Source: Xylophilus sp042867185 (lineage in GTDB: Bacteria; Pseudomonadota; Gammaproteobacteria; Burkholderiales; Burkholderiaceae_C). From it: DNA of 64,000 nt. Below, piece after piece: positions 1 through 11,082 of this stretch. The position numbers were made by a program, and so were the translations under genes. The stretch is taken from NCBI GenBank assembly GCA_042867185.1, contig JBHZQV010000004.1, positions 1 through 64,000 on the forward strand, read 5' to 3'. The first letter of the stretch is position 1; each line of letters opens with the position of its first letter. Under the pieces are notes generated by a model. It did no database searches, was not told the DNA's origin, and saw nothing but the letters and a program-made list of their open reading frames with translations.

Positions 1-102
1 CGGCGCAGCCGGACCGCCGCAGCGGGGTCGCCTTTCTTTGGTTCCTTTCTTTGGCGAAGCAAAGAAAGGGACTCGCCTGCGGGGGCGAATTCCCCGCCTC
101 CG
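1..102 (+). repeat. Dispersed intergenic repeat (AAAGAAAGG family), copy 1, cut by window edge
   Basis: This stretch is nearly identical (two mismatches by hand alignment) to 45339-45440, and a more diverged inverted copy lies at 44646-44822. It contains a hairpin with arms TTTCTTTG and CAAAGAAA, then a run of G and a run of C around positions 81-95. No gene is apparent. The copy probably continues to the left of the window. Confidence 0.85.
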
Positions 103-150
103 CACCCAACACAGGCAGCGCCGCGACAAGCAGCCGCCCCCTCAAAACGT

Positions 151-187
<37 letters not shown>

Positions 188-192
188 CCCCC

Positions 193-1176
193 TCACTGCG
201 GTTGAAACCCCGAAGACTTGATGATCCGCCCCCAAGCCTGCGTATAAGCCTTCTCCCGCGCAGCGAACGTCGCCTGCGGCATGTACTGCACCGCCAGCCC
301 CAACCCGGTGAACCGATCCCGCACCTCCGCCTGCGCCAGCACCTGCGCCAGCGCGGCCGAGAACCTGTCGACCACCGGCTGCGGCGTCCCCGCCGGCGCG
401 AACACGCCGTAGTAGGGCATGTCCTCCAGCCCCGGCAGCCCCAGCTCGGCGAACGTCGGCACGTCCGGCAGCAGGGCCTGGCGCTTGTCGCCCACCACCG
501 CCACGATCCGCAGCTTGCCGGCCTTCTGGTTCTCGATGAAATCCGGCACCGAGCCGATACCGGCGGCGATCTGGCCGCCCAGCATGTCGGCCAGCATCGG
601 CGCGCTGCCGCGGTAGGGCACCGACTGCAGGTCCAGCTTGTAGCTGTCGGCCGCCAGCTTCACCATGAACTCGGGCGTGCTGGCCGGCGCCGGAATGCCG
701 ACGCTGCTCTTGCCGCCCTGGGCCTTCACCCAGGCGACGTACTCGGGGAACGTTTTGGCGGGCGTGCTGCCCGAGACGGCCAGCGCGTTGGCGAAGGTGG
801 CGAAGCCCGCCACCGGCACGAAATCCTTCGCCGGGTCGAAGCCCGGGTTCTTCACCACCTGCGGCAGCACCGAGATGGTGTGGTCGTGCGTCACGAAGAA
901 GGCATGGCCATCGGCCGGGGCCGCCTTCAGGGCCTGCGCGGCGATCTGGCCGCCGGCGCCGGCGCGGTTCTCGACGATCACCGGGCTGCCGAGCAGCGGC
1001 GACAGCTTCTCGGCCAGGGTGCGGGCGATGGCGTCGGTGCCGCCGCCGGGCGGAAAGCCCACCAGCAGGCGGACGGCCGTCTGGGCCTGCGCCAGGCCGC
1101 CGGTCAGGCAGCAGGCGCCCAGCGCCAGTGCGCCGACCAGGGGGCGCACCAGGGCGCGTCGTTGCAAAGAAAACAT
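193..1176 (-). CDS. Bug/TctC family periplasmic solute-binding protein
   Basis: A 327-residue receptor of the Bug (Bordetella uptake gene, TctC-like) family. Such proteins bind carboxylates or other small metabolites in the periplasm, usually for a tripartite tricarboxylate transporter, and many are orphans. Residues 1-31 are a Sec signal peptide ending AQA. The mature start carries the family motif GFPPGGGTDAIAR and a following ENRAGAGG loop. The start at 1176 is chosen because GGAG lies just upstream and the signal peptide begins there; an in-frame extension to 1266 has no signal sequence. No TctA/TctB membrane gene is nearby, so it is an orphan receptor here. The ligand cannot be read from sequence. 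Confidence 0.9.
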   Translation of the reverse strand: MFSLQRRALVRPLVGALALGACCLTGGLAQAQTAVRLLVGFPPGGGTDAIARTLAEKLSPLLGSPVIVENRAGAGGQIAAQALKAAPADGHAFFVTHDHTISVLPQVVKNPGFDPAKDFVPVAGFATFANALAVSGSTPAKTFPEYVAWVKAQGGKSSVGIPAPASTPEFMVKLAADSYKLDLQSVPYRGSAPMLADMLGGQIAAGIGSVPDFIENQKAGKLRIVAVVGDKRQALLPDVPTFAELGLPGLEDMPYYGVFAPAGTPQPVVDRFSAALAQVLAQAEVRDRFTGLGLAVQYMPQATFAAREKAYTQAWGRIIKSSGFQPQ

Positions 1177-1332
1177 GCGGAAGCTCCAGAAGATGAAAAG
1201 TGCCGAGGGTGGCCGGGGTGTGCAATTTTGATGCCGCCGCGCCCGGGCGCGGCAGGTGGAAAACACCGCCCCGCGCGGCGGCGGCCCGCCCCGGTCGCGG
1301 CGGGCGCCGGTCGGTGCCCGCGGCCGCCACCG

Positions 1333-1360
1333 CTTGAATCGACCGCGCCCAGCCCCATCT
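1333..1360 (+). promoter_or_regulatory. Sigma-32 (heat shock) promoter of clpB
   Basis: CTTGAA at 1333-1338 and CCCCATCT at 1353-1360 are separated by 14 bases. This fits the sigma-32 consensus (CTTGAA, about 13-15 bases, CCCCATNT). It lies 28 bases before the clpB start codon, in the expected place for heat-shock control of this chaperone. Confidence 0.85.
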
Positions 1361-1388
1361 GCCGCGCTAACCGGAGGTTTTTACTTTC

Positions 1389-3977
<2,589 letters not shown>

Positions 3978-4103
3978 AGACCGCCCGGCGCGCACCGTGT
4001 GTGTCGGCGCCGGGCCTGCCGCGGTCGGGCAGGTTCCGGCTGCCGCACCGTGCGGCACACGGGGCGTAGACCACGCCTCTCACTTTGCAAGGGAACGACA
4101 GGT

Positions 4104-4418
4104 TTGGAAAACTTCATCGCGGGCGTCGTCCGTTTTCTGCTGCGGCTGGCGCTGGTCGCCATCACGGCCGTGCTGGCCGTGTGCCTGCTGTGCATGGTGG
4201 CGGTGCTGCTGTCGGTCTGGAGCGTGCGCCGGGTGTGGGCGCGCATCACCGGCCGGCCGGTGCCGGCGTGGCACATGGGGTTCGACCCGGGGGCGCGGTT
4301 CAAGCAGGCCTACGGCGCGGCGGGGCAGTGGTCGCCCCGCGGGGCGGCTGCGCGCAAGGACGTGGTGGATGCGGAAGTCACGGATGTGGAGGCGCGGGAG
4401 TTGCCGGGGCGGCGGTAG
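4104..4418 (+). CDS. Small single-pass membrane protein of unknown function
   Basis: A 104-residue protein that I do not recognise beyond its topology. A strongly hydrophobic stretch (about residues 8-38) could form one long or two short membrane segments. It is followed by a basic RRVWARITGRP segment and a soluble tail that ends in acidic and basic residues. I start it at TTG 4104 because AAGGGA lies about ten bases upstream and the hydrophobic segment follows at once; an in-frame ATG at 3999 adds a Cys/Arg-rich leader with no ribosome site. It follows clpB by 126 bases on the same strand. Confidence 0.6.
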   Translation: MENFIAGVVRFLLRLALVAITAVLAVCLLCMVAVLLSVWSVRRVWARITGRPVPAWHMGFDPGARFKQAYGAAGQWSPRGAAARKDVVDAEVTDVEARELPGRR

Positions 4419-4787
4419 GTTTTTGCGTTCGCTTTGTTCGCGCGCATGGGTGTTCGGGCGCATCGGTGTCGTGCGGGGGCCGTGATCGCCGGGTGGTCCC
4501 CTCCGCGAATGTCCCCCGCCTTCGGCTCCTCCTTTATTTCGCTGCGGGGACCACCCGACACTCCCGGCCCGGGGCAGCGGGTGTGGGGCGGGTCGTATGT
4601 GCGTCGTGGTACCTGGCGGTGCGATGCCGAGATCGGGGTGGGTGCTCCGAACTTTGATCGGACGGATGCGTTTCGCGCCTTGTGGCGGCGGGTGGTGCTG
4701 CGGGATCGGCGATGCGTCGCAAGGGGGTGGCGCAGGGTAGGGGGGCGCTGCACAGTGAAGGGGTCGCAACCTTTTCGGGCCTCTTCC
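4419..4787. other. 369-bp gap without a supported gene
   Basis: Contains a dispersed repeat with a 12-bp inverted repeat (4490-4557). The remaining sequence shows no convincing gene. Open frames through it are typical of high-GC DNA and have no ribosome site or recognisable protein. Confidence 0.7.
4490..4557. repeat. Inverted-repeat element, family shared with 5241-5343
   Basis: Perfect 12-bp arms CGGGTGGTCCCC (4490-4501) and GGGGACCACCCG (4546-4557) enclose a 44-base loop. The loop holds a core (4511-4549) beginning GTCCCCCG and ending TTCGCTGCGGG. This core recurs, in reverse orientation, at 5241-5281, so the two copies bracket the DUF2306 gene. Confidence 0.75.
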
Positions 4788-5201
4788 ATGCAGCTCACTC
4801 CGCTGATCGCCGTCCACATGACGGCCGCCCTGCTCGCCGTCGCGACCGGGCCTGTCGCTCTGTGGGCGCGCAAGGGGCGCATCCAGCGTCCGCGGCTGCA
4901 CCGGGCTTTCGGCTATGCCTGGGTCACGCTGATGATCGTCACGGCCACGACCGCACTATTCATCCGCGATTTCGACTTGCCCAACGTCGCAGGCTTCACG
5001 CCCATCCATCTGCTGATCGGGCTCACCGCGCTCTCGCTGTTCGGTGCGTTCCGGGCCCTGGCGCAGGGCGACATCGGCAAGCACCGGCGGTACATGCAGC
5101 TGCTCTACATCGCCGCCTGCATCGTCGCGGGCCTGTTCACCCTGCTGCCCCAACGCTACCTCGGCGGACTCCTCTGGGGCCGGTGGCTGGGCCTGCTCTG
5201 A
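4788..5201 (+). CDS. DUF2306 family integral membrane protein
   Basis: 137 residues with four predicted membrane helices and short loops, matching the DUF2306 (YozB-like) family of unknown function. The first helix (ITLIAVHMTAALL-type) begins near residue 5. A conserved-looking RLHRAFGYAW segment follows the first loop, and HRRYMQLLYIA precedes the last helix. The ATG at 4788 gives a helix close to the N-terminus; upstream in-frame sequence is repeat DNA. The gene is flanked on both sides by copies of one inverted-repeat family. Confidence 0.8.
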   Translation: MQLTPLIAVHMTAALLAVATGPVALWARKGRIQRPRLHRAFGYAWVTLMIVTATTALFIRDFDLPNVAGFTPIHLLIGLTALSLFGAFRALAQGDIGKHRRYMQLLYIAACIVAGLFTLLPQRYLGGLLWGRWLGLL

Positions 5202-5240
5202 TCCGACCCACCCCCCTATGGATCGCGCCGATGGCGTGCT

Positions 5241-5343
5241 CTGCGCAGCGACATCAAGGAGGAGGCCGCAGGCCGGGGGACAGTCGCGGAGCGGAGTACG
5301 CCGTCGGTGCGATCACCCGCAACGGCCGACCGTCCCGCGACTG
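5241..5343. repeat. Inverted-repeat element, reverse copy of the 4490 family
   Basis: On the minus strand 5241-5281 reads GTCCCCCGGCCTGCGG followed by CTCCTCCTTGATGTCGCTGC, closely matching 4511-4549. It continues into a stem with arms CAGTCGCGG (5281-5289) and CCGCGACTG (5335-5343) and an inner GTCGG/CCGAC stem. It lies between two convergent genes and may act as a transcription barrier. Confidence 0.7.
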
Positions 5344-5364
5344 CACCCTTGCCCCGTTCCACGC

Positions 5365-7098
5365 TCAGCCGATGGTCGCCAGCGCCGCGCCTGCCGCCTG
5401 GTAGCTGCCGGTGGCGGCGACCAGGGCGATCCGCCCGCTGCGGTGGGCCAGCACCTGCATCTCCATCTTCATCGCCTCCATCACCGCGATCAGGTCGCCC
5501 TCGGCCACGGTGTCGCCGTCGGCCACCTTCCAGGCGTGCAGGTTGCCGGCGCTGGGGGCGTACACGGTGCGCGGGTCCTGGTCGGGGGCAGCGCCGATGG
5601 CGGCGGCGCCTGCACCGCCGCCGGCCGCGCCCTGCAGGCCGCGCAGCAGCGCGACCGGCAGGCCGACCATCACCCGGCGGCCGTCGATCTCCATCGGCAC
5701 GCGGTGCAGGCCGGTATCGGCCTCGGGCTCTGCGCGCGCGGCGGCGGCGAGGGGGGCGGCGAAGTCGGTCTCGATCCACCGGGTGTGGACCTTGAAGCCG
5801 TCGTCGCCGATGAAATCGGGGTGGTCCAGCACCGCGCGGTGGAAGGGCAGGACCGAGGCCACGCCGTCGATCGTGAACTCCTTGAGCGCCCGGCGTGCGC
5901 GGGCCAGCGCCTGTTCGCGGGTGGCGCCGGTGACGATCAGCTTGGCCATCAGCGAATCGAAATGGCCCGGCACGGTCGAGCCCGATGCCACGCCGCTGTC
6001 GAGCCGCACGCCCGGGCCCGAGGGCGGCGAGAAGGTGACGACCGGCCCGGGCGTGGGCAGGAAGCCGCGGCCCACGTCCTCGGCGTTGATCCGGAACTCG
6101 ATGCTGTGGCCGCGCGGCGCGGTGGCGTCTTCCGCGGGCAGCGCGTGGCCGTCGGCGATGCGCAGCTGCTCCACCACCAGGTCGATGCCGGTGGTCTGCT
6201 CGGTCACCGTGTGCTCCACCTGCAGCCGGGTGTTCACCTCCAGAAACGAGATGGCGCCGGTGCCGCTCAGCAGGAATTCGACGGTGCCGGCGCTGGTGTA
6301 GCCGGCCTCGGCGCAGATGTCGTGCGCGGCCTGGTGGATGCGGGCGCGCTGCGCGTCGGTGAGGAAGGGGGCGGGGGCTTCCTCGACCAGCTTCTGGTTG
6401 CGCCGCTGCAGCGAGCAGTCGCGGGTGCCCAGCACCCGCACCGTGCCGTGGGTGTCGGCCAGCACCTGGGCCTCGATGTGGCGGGGCTTGTCGAGGAACT
6501 GCTCCACGAAGCATTCGCCGCGGCCGAAGGCGGTGACCGCCTCGCGTACCGCCGAGGCGTACAGCTCGGCCACCTCGTCCATCCGCCAGGCCACCTTCAT
6601 CCCGCGGCCGCCGCCGCCGAAGGCCGCTTTGATGATGATCGGCAGGCCGTGCCGCTCGGCGAAGGCCAGCACCTCGCCCGCATCCTGCGCCGGCTCCGAC
6701 ATGCCGGCCACCAGCGGCGCGCCCACCTTCAGCGCGATCTTGCGCGCCTCGACCTTGTCGCCCAGCCGGGCAATGGCCGTGGGCGACGGGCCGATCCAGG
6801 CCAGGCCCGCATCGACCACCGCCTGCGCGAAGGCCGCGCTTTCCGACAGGAAGCCGTAGCCTGGGTGCACCGCATCGGCACCGCTGCGGCGGGCGACGTC
6901 GAGCAGCTTCTCGATGTGCAGATAGGTATCGGCCGGCCGGTCGCCGTCGAGCCCGTAGGCCGCGTCGGCCATGCGGGTGTGCAGCGCACCCAGGTCGGCA
7001 TCGGCGTAGACGGCGACCGACTGCACGCCGTAGTCGGCGCAGGCGCGCGCGATGCGCACGGCGATCTCGCCACGGTTGGCGATCAGGACTTTTTTCAT
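5365..7098 (-). CDS. Biotin carboxylase with C-terminal biotin carboxyl carrier domain
   Basis: 577-residue ATP-dependent biotin carboxylase fused to its carrier domain, like the alpha subunit of acyl-CoA carboxylases. The N-terminus has KKVLIANRGEIAVRI, then an ATP-grasp domain with the Gly-rich AAFGGGGRGMK loop and FLEVNTRLQVEHTVTE catalytic region. The C-terminus carries EAMKMEM, so the biotinylated residue is Lys544. No carboxyltransferase gene is adjacent. It is the last gene of the pyroglutamate operon, 32 bases after pxpB-pxpC, where such carboxylases often accompany pxp genes; their role with the lactamase is inferred, not shown. Confidence 0.93.
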   Translation of the reverse strand: MKKVLIANRGEIAVRIARACADYGVQSVAVYADADLGALHTRMADAAYGLDGDRPADTYLHIEKLLDVARRSGADAVHPGYGFLSESAAFAQAVVDAGLAWIGPSPTAIARLGDKVEARKIALKVGAPLVAGMSEPAQDAGEVLAFAERHGLPIIIKAAFGGGGRGMKVAWRMDEVAELYASAVREAVTAFGRGECFVEQFLDKPRHIEAQVLADTHGTVRVLGTRDCSLQRRNQKLVEEAPAPFLTDAQRARIHQAAHDICAEAGYTSAGTVEFLLSGTGAISFLEVNTRLQVEHTVTEQTTGIDLVVEQLRIADGHALPAEDATAPRGHSIEFRINAEDVGRGFLPTPGPVVTFSPPSGPGVRLDSGVASGSTVPGHFDSLMAKLIVTGATREQALARARRALKEFTIDGVASVLPFHRAVLDHPDFIGDDGFKVHTRWIETDFAAPLAAAARAEPEADTGLHRVPMEIDGRRVMVGLPVALLRGLQGAAGGGAGAAAIGAAPDQDPRTVYAPSAGNLHAWKVADGDTVAEGDLIAVMEAMKMEMQVLAHRSGRIALVAATGSYQAAGAALATIG

Positions 7099-7130
7099 GG
7101 TGATCTCGTTAGAGGGAAAGGGTCGTGCGG

Positions 7131-8756
7131 TCAAGCGGTGGGAACGGTCGTGGGTGCGAACGCGCCCAGCGCCCGGAAGCGCACCCGCGCATGGACCGGA
7201 ATCTGCCCGGCGCGGTCCAGGTGGTAGGGCGCCACGGCGCCGATCACCGGGTAGCCGCCGGTCAGCGGGTGGTCGGCCAGGAACAGCACCGGCTGGCCGC
7301 TGGCGGGGACCTGGATCGCGCCGAGGGCGGTGCCTTCGCTCGGCAGTTCGCGGGTGACGGCGCGCTCCAGCGGCGTGTCGCCCGCCAGGCGGATGCCGAC
7401 GCGGTTGGACTGGGGCGTCACCGTCCACTCCTGGCGGCAGAGCAGGTCGACCGCGGCGGGCGTGAACCAGTCGGTGCGCGGGCCCAGCACGATGTCGAGC
7501 TCGACCACCGCGCCGGGCCGCGGCAGCTCGGCGGGCGGTACCTCTTCCGCGCCGACGACCGCGCCGTGTGCGACAGCCCGCAGCGGCAGCACGTCGCCCG
7601 CGGCCAGCGCCGGCGGGCCGACGCGGGCCAGGGTGTCGGTGGAGCAGCTGCCGAGCACCGGTGCGACGGCGAAGCCGCCGCGCGCCGCCAGATAGCAGCG
7701 CATGCCGGCCTGCGGCTCGCCGACGGTGAGGGTGTCGCCGTCGGCCAGCGCGACCGGGCGGTAGCGGGCGGCCGGCCAGTGGCGGCCGGCGGCGTCGGCC
7801 ACCGTCAGCGGCGCATCGGCACCGGTGACGGCCACGACGGTTTCGCCGCGGCTGCGCAGTTGCAGGCCGCCGTTGACTGTCTCCAGACAGGCGCTGTCCG
7901 ACGGGTTGCCCACCAGCCGGTTGGCCGACTTGAGCGCCGCCTGGTCCATCGCGCCCGAGGCCGAGACGCCCTGGCCGGCCTGGCCGTGGCGGCCCCGGTC
8001 CTGGAACAGGGTCTGCAGGCCGGGCGCGACCACCTCCAGCGCGCACGTGCCGGTGTCGCCTGCTGCCGTGGCCGGCGCCGAGGCTGCTGGCGGTGCGGCG
8101 GCGGGTGCCGCCCACTGCGCGCGCTCGGCCGCGGGCAGCGTGGCGATGTCCACGAACTGCACCCGGAAGCCCGGCTGCAGCAGGGCCGGCACTGCGCGGG
8201 CGATGTCCCACATCGCCACCGGCGTGGTGCCGATGATCTGCCAGCCACCGGGGCTGGCCTGCGGGTATACGCCGCTGAAGCTGCCGGCCAGGCCCACCGC
8301 GCCGGCGGGAATGCGGGTGCGCGGGGTCTTGCGGCGGGGCGTGTCGTCGAAGACCGGGTCGCCGCCGGTGAGGTAGGCGAAGCCGGGCGCGAAGCCGGTG
8401 AAGGCGACCGCGTAGACGCTGCCGGTATGGCGGCGCACCAGCTCGTCGGGCGCGATGCCCGCCAGCGCGGCGACCTCGGCGATGTCTTCGCCGTCGTAGT
8501 GCACCGGGATCCGCACCAGGGTGCCGTCGCGCACCGCGCGGGCGCTCACGTCGCGGCCGGCGATGGCCCGCACCAGCGCGTCCATCGTGCAGGCGGCGGG
8601 GCGGAACGAGACGAGCAGGGTGCGGGCCGCGGGCACCAGTTCCTCGATGCCGGTGATCGGGTCGGTCTTCAACGCGTCGAGCAGCGCCAGCGTCTGCGCC
8701 AGGTCGTCGAGCTCGACCATCAGCGCGCCGTGGTTGACCGGCAGGAACCGCATCAT
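7131..8756 (-). CDS. Fused 5-oxoprolinase subunits PxpB and PxpC (KipI-KipA)
   Basis: A 541-residue fusion. Residues about 1-215 are the KipI/PxpB domain (HTGSVYAVAFTGFAPGFAYLTG, with PRIPAGAVGLAG-like segment). After an Ala/Pro linker, residues about 230-541 are the KipA/PxpC biotin-dependent-carboxylase-like domain starting ALEVVAPGLQTLFQDRG. With PxpA they form the ATP-dependent 5-oxoprolinase that opens 5-oxoproline to glutamate in the cytoplasm. In many bacteria B and C are separate genes. The start at 8756 overlaps the pxpA stop by the ATGA arrangement, implying coupled translation. Confidence 0.93.
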   Translation of the reverse strand: MMRFLPVNHGALMVELDDLAQTLALLDALKTDPITGIEELVPAARTLLVSFRPAACTMDALVRAIAGRDVSARAVRDGTLVRIPVHYDGEDIAEVAALAGIAPDELVRRHTGSVYAVAFTGFAPGFAYLTGGDPVFDDTPRRKTPRTRIPAGAVGLAGSFSGVYPQASPGGWQIIGTTPVAMWDIARAVPALLQPGFRVQFVDIATLPAAERAQWAAPAAAPPAASAPATAAGDTGTCALEVVAPGLQTLFQDRGRHGQAGQGVSASGAMDQAALKSANRLVGNPSDSACLETVNGGLQLRSRGETVVAVTGADAPLTVADAAGRHWPAARYRPVALADGDTLTVGEPQAGMRCYLAARGGFAVAPVLGSCSTDTLARVGPPALAAGDVLPLRAVAHGAVVGAEEVPPAELPRPGAVVELDIVLGPRTDWFTPAAVDLLCRQEWTVTPQSNRVGIRLAGDTPLERAVTRELPSEGTALGAIQVPASGQPVLFLADHPLTGGYPVIGAVAPYHLDRAGQIPVHARVRFRALGAFAPTTVPTA

Positions 8757-9556
8757 GGCGCGATGGCGGCAGAGGCCGCGACACCCGCAGAAGCCGCGAA
8801 GGGCGCGAAGGGCGCGATGGTGACGCCGGCCTGCGTCAGCCGCGCGCGCACCCGGCGTGCGATCTCGACCGCGCCGGGGCTGTCGCCGTGCACGCAGATG
8901 GAGTGGGCCTGCAGCCGCACGGTGCTGCCGTCGATGGCCTCGACCGTGCCGTCCTGCACCAGGCGCAGCATGCGGTCGGCGATCAGGGCGGTGTCATGCA
9001 GCACCGCGCCGGCGTCGCGCCGCGAGACCAGGGCGCCGCCGGGCGTGTAGGCCCGGTCGGCGAAGGCTTCGGCCACCACCCGCAGGCCGGCGTCCTGCGC
9101 CCAGCCGACCAGCGGCGAGCCGGCGAGGGCGACCAGCACCAGGCGGGCATCGACCGCGCGGATCGCGGCGATCACGTCCTGCGCCTGGCGGGCGTCGTGG
9201 GCGATGGTGTTGTAGAGCGCGCCGTGCGGCTTGACGTAGCGCACCGTGGTGCCGGCCGCGGCGGCCAGGCCCTGCAGCGCGCCGATCTGGTAGACCACGC
9301 CGGCGACCAGGTCGGCGCTTTCGATGTCCATGTTGCGGCGGCCGAAGCCGGCCAGGTCGGGGTACGCCACATGGGCGCCGACCGCGACACCCTGGGCCGC
9401 GGCCTGGCGCAGGGTGCGCAGCATGCCGGCCGGGTCGCCCGCATGGAAGCCGCAGGCCACGTTGGCGCTGCTGACGATGCCGAGCATGGCGGCGTCGTCG
9501 CCCATGCGCCATGCGCCGAAGCTCTCGCCCAGGTCGCTGTTCAGGTCCATTTGCAT
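8753..9556 (-). CDS. pxpA: 5-oxoprolinase subunit PxpA (LamB/YcsF family)
   Basis: 267 residues of the LamB/YcsF family. The N-terminus MDLNSDLGESFG, then SANVACGFHAGDP and VKPHGALYN are the family hallmarks, on a polysaccharide-deacetylase-like barrel. It acts with PxpB and PxpC to cleave 5-oxoproline. GGAGA sits about seven bases before the ATG at 9556, so the first of two nearby methionines is used. The gene follows pcp by 35 bases and overlaps the next gene by four. Confidence 0.95.
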   Translation of the reverse strand: MQMDLNSDLGESFGAWRMGDDAAMLGIVSSANVACGFHAGDPAGMLRTLRQAAAQGVAVGAHVAYPDLAGFGRRNMDIESADLVAGVVYQIGALQGLAAAAGTTVRYVKPHGALYNTIAHDARQAQDVIAAIRAVDARLVLVALAGSPLVGWAQDAGLRVVAEAFADRAYTPGGALVSRRDAGAVLHDTALIADRMLRLVQDGTVEAIDGSTVRLQAHSICVHGDSPGAVEIARRVRARLTQAGVTIAPFAPFAASAGVAASAAIAP

Positions 9557-9591
9557 CTGTGTTCTCCAGAAGGTGTGGGGAAGGGGTGCGG

Positions 9592-10266
9592 TCAGTGCAG
9601 GGCGCCGCCGGTTTCGCGCACGTCGTGCTGCACGGCCAGGGCGGTGGCGATCAGGCAGCGCAGGGCCTGGGCCTGCGTCTCGAGCGCCATGCTGGGGGCG
9701 CCGGGGTGGCGCGCCGCCTGTTCGGGCAGCCAGGGCAGGTGCACGAAGCCGCCGCGCACCGGCGTGCCGCCCGCGGGTCGCTGCGCCAGCCGGTGCATCA
9801 GCCCGTAGAAGACATGGTTGCAGACGAAGGTGCCGGCGGTGTTCGACACGCTGGCCGGCAGGCCGGCGGCGCGCAGGTCGCGCACGATGGCCTTGATCGG
9901 CAGGGTCGAGAAATACGCGGCCGGCGCGCCCGCGACCACCGGCGCATCGACCGGCTGGCGGCCCGCGTTGTCGGGGATGCGGGCGTCGTCGATGTTGATC
10001 GCCACCCGCTCGGGCGAGATCTCGGTGCGGCCGCCGGCCAGGCCGATGCAGACGACCAGCACCGGCCGCCAGCGGGCGATGGCCGCGTCCAGCGCCTCCA
10101 GCGCGGTGCCGAAGACGCAGGGCAACTGCACGCCGCGCACCGTGGCACCGCCCTGCCGCCAGCCGTCGAGCGTGCGGGCCACTTCCCACGAGGGGTTGAC
10201 CGGGTCGGTGTCGAAGGGCTCGAAGCCGGCGAGCAGCACGTTGGGGGAATCGGACGAATCGGTCAC
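9592..10266 (-). CDS. pcp: Pyroglutamyl-peptidase I
   Basis: 224-residue cysteine peptidase (family C15) that removes N-terminal pyroglutamate from peptides. The catalytic set is visible: Glu86 in SPERVAINIDDARIPDN, Cys149 in NTAGTFVCNHVFYG and His176 in GFVHLPWLP. Start is GTG at 10266 with AAAGAAAGG seven bases upstream. The released pyroglutamate would be the substrate of the PxpABC enzyme encoded directly downstream, so the operon forms a short route from pyroglutamyl peptides to glutamate. Confidence 0.96.
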   Translation of the reverse strand: MTDSSDSPNVLLAGFEPFDTDPVNPSWEVARTLDGWRQGGATVRGVQLPCVFGTALEALDAAIARWRPVLVVCIGLAGGRTEISPERVAINIDDARIPDNAGRQPVDAPVVAGAPAAYFSTLPIKAIVRDLRAAGLPASVSNTAGTFVCNHVFYGLMHRLAQRPAGGTPVRGGFVHLPWLPEQAARHPGAPSMALETQAQALRCLIATALAVQHDVRETGGALH

Positions 10267-10291
10267 GGGCGAACCTTTCTTTCTGCCTTGC

Positions 10292-10765
10292 TCAGCGGAA
10301 CATCAGGAAGTTGTGGCGCACCTTGTCGGACAGCTTGCCGTGGCGCGCCTCGGCCGCGCCCTCGGCCATCGGGGCCAGCAGTGGCCGCACCATCTGCGGA
10401 TGGCCGCCCAGGCTGGTGAGGCCGATGGCGGCGGTGAGCTGGCGCGCCGCCAGGTAGACGATCAGCAGGCGGCCGGCGGTGGCCGAGCGGATGCTGCCGA
10501 TCCAGTTCTGCGCATGTTGGCGCAGGCCGTGCCGCTCCAGCAGGCCGATCACCGCCAGCGGCAGCAGGATGATCAGCGGCAGGTTGCGGGTCTTGATGAA
10601 GCCGGTGCCGATGGTCGACAGGATCCGGTCGATCGGGAACCCTGCCGCGAAGGCGGTGGCGATCGCGGTGGCGATCACCACCAGCATCGGGTTGAAGCGC
10701 AGGATGAACCCCGCGACGATGACGGCCACCCCGACGAGGGGCCACAGATTGACTTCACTGACCAT
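10292..10765 (-). CDS. DUF969 membrane protein, C-terminally truncated
   Basis: 157 residues matching the N-terminal two thirds of DUF969 proteins. Features are an N-terminal hydrophobic pair of helices, a KTRNLPLIILLPLAVIGLLERHGLRQHA segment split over helix and loop, and GGHPQMVRPLLAPMAEGAAEA. Family members as I recall them run to about 230 residues and are followed by a DUF979 partner. Here the frame ends soon after the APMAEGAAE region and pcp begins 25 bases later, so the final helices and the partner are missing. It is the promoter-proximal gene of the operon. The pair is thought to be a permease for pyroglutamate-type substrates by association only. Confidence 0.8.
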   Translation of the reverse strand: MVSEVNLWPLVGVAVIVAGFILRFNPMLVVIATAIATAFAAGFPIDRILSTIGTGFIKTRNLPLIILLPLAVIGLLERHGLRQHAQNWIGSIRSATAGRLLIVYLAARQLTAAIGLTSLGGHPQMVRPLLAPMAEGAAEARHGKLSDKVRHNFLMFR

Positions 10766-11082
10766 GATGATCCTTGGTTGAAAACACGGTGACGTGGCCG
10801 GTGCCAGGCCACGACCGGTCTCGGTCACGATGCAAATTGCATGCCATAAGGTTCTACAAAAAACTTCAGATTGTTGAACAAAAAATCCACTTGGTGGGGC
10901 GAAGTGCACAAAATTGTGCGACAGGAGTGGGATTTTGCCCAGCATCTGGGCACCGCAGGCCCCGGTACAAACCCGTGGTGCACCGCGGTGCGCCGGCGCC
11001 TTTCTGCTAAAACGCCCGCATCGCCGCAGTGCCCCCCGGGCCTGCCACCGGCGCCACCGTGGCGCCCCTCCGGACCGGCAGC
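10766..11082. promoter_or_regulatory. Divergent promoter region with candidate GntR operators
   Basis: This 317-bp region separates the pyroglutamate operon from its divergent GntR regulator and is clearly AT-richer in the middle (10830-10920). It holds two small palindromes, TTGTTGAACAA at 10871-10881 and GCACAAAATTGTGC at 10906-10919 (arms GCACAA/TTGTGC). Either could bind the FadR-type regulator encoded next door; this is an inference from symmetry and position. Confidence 0.5.
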
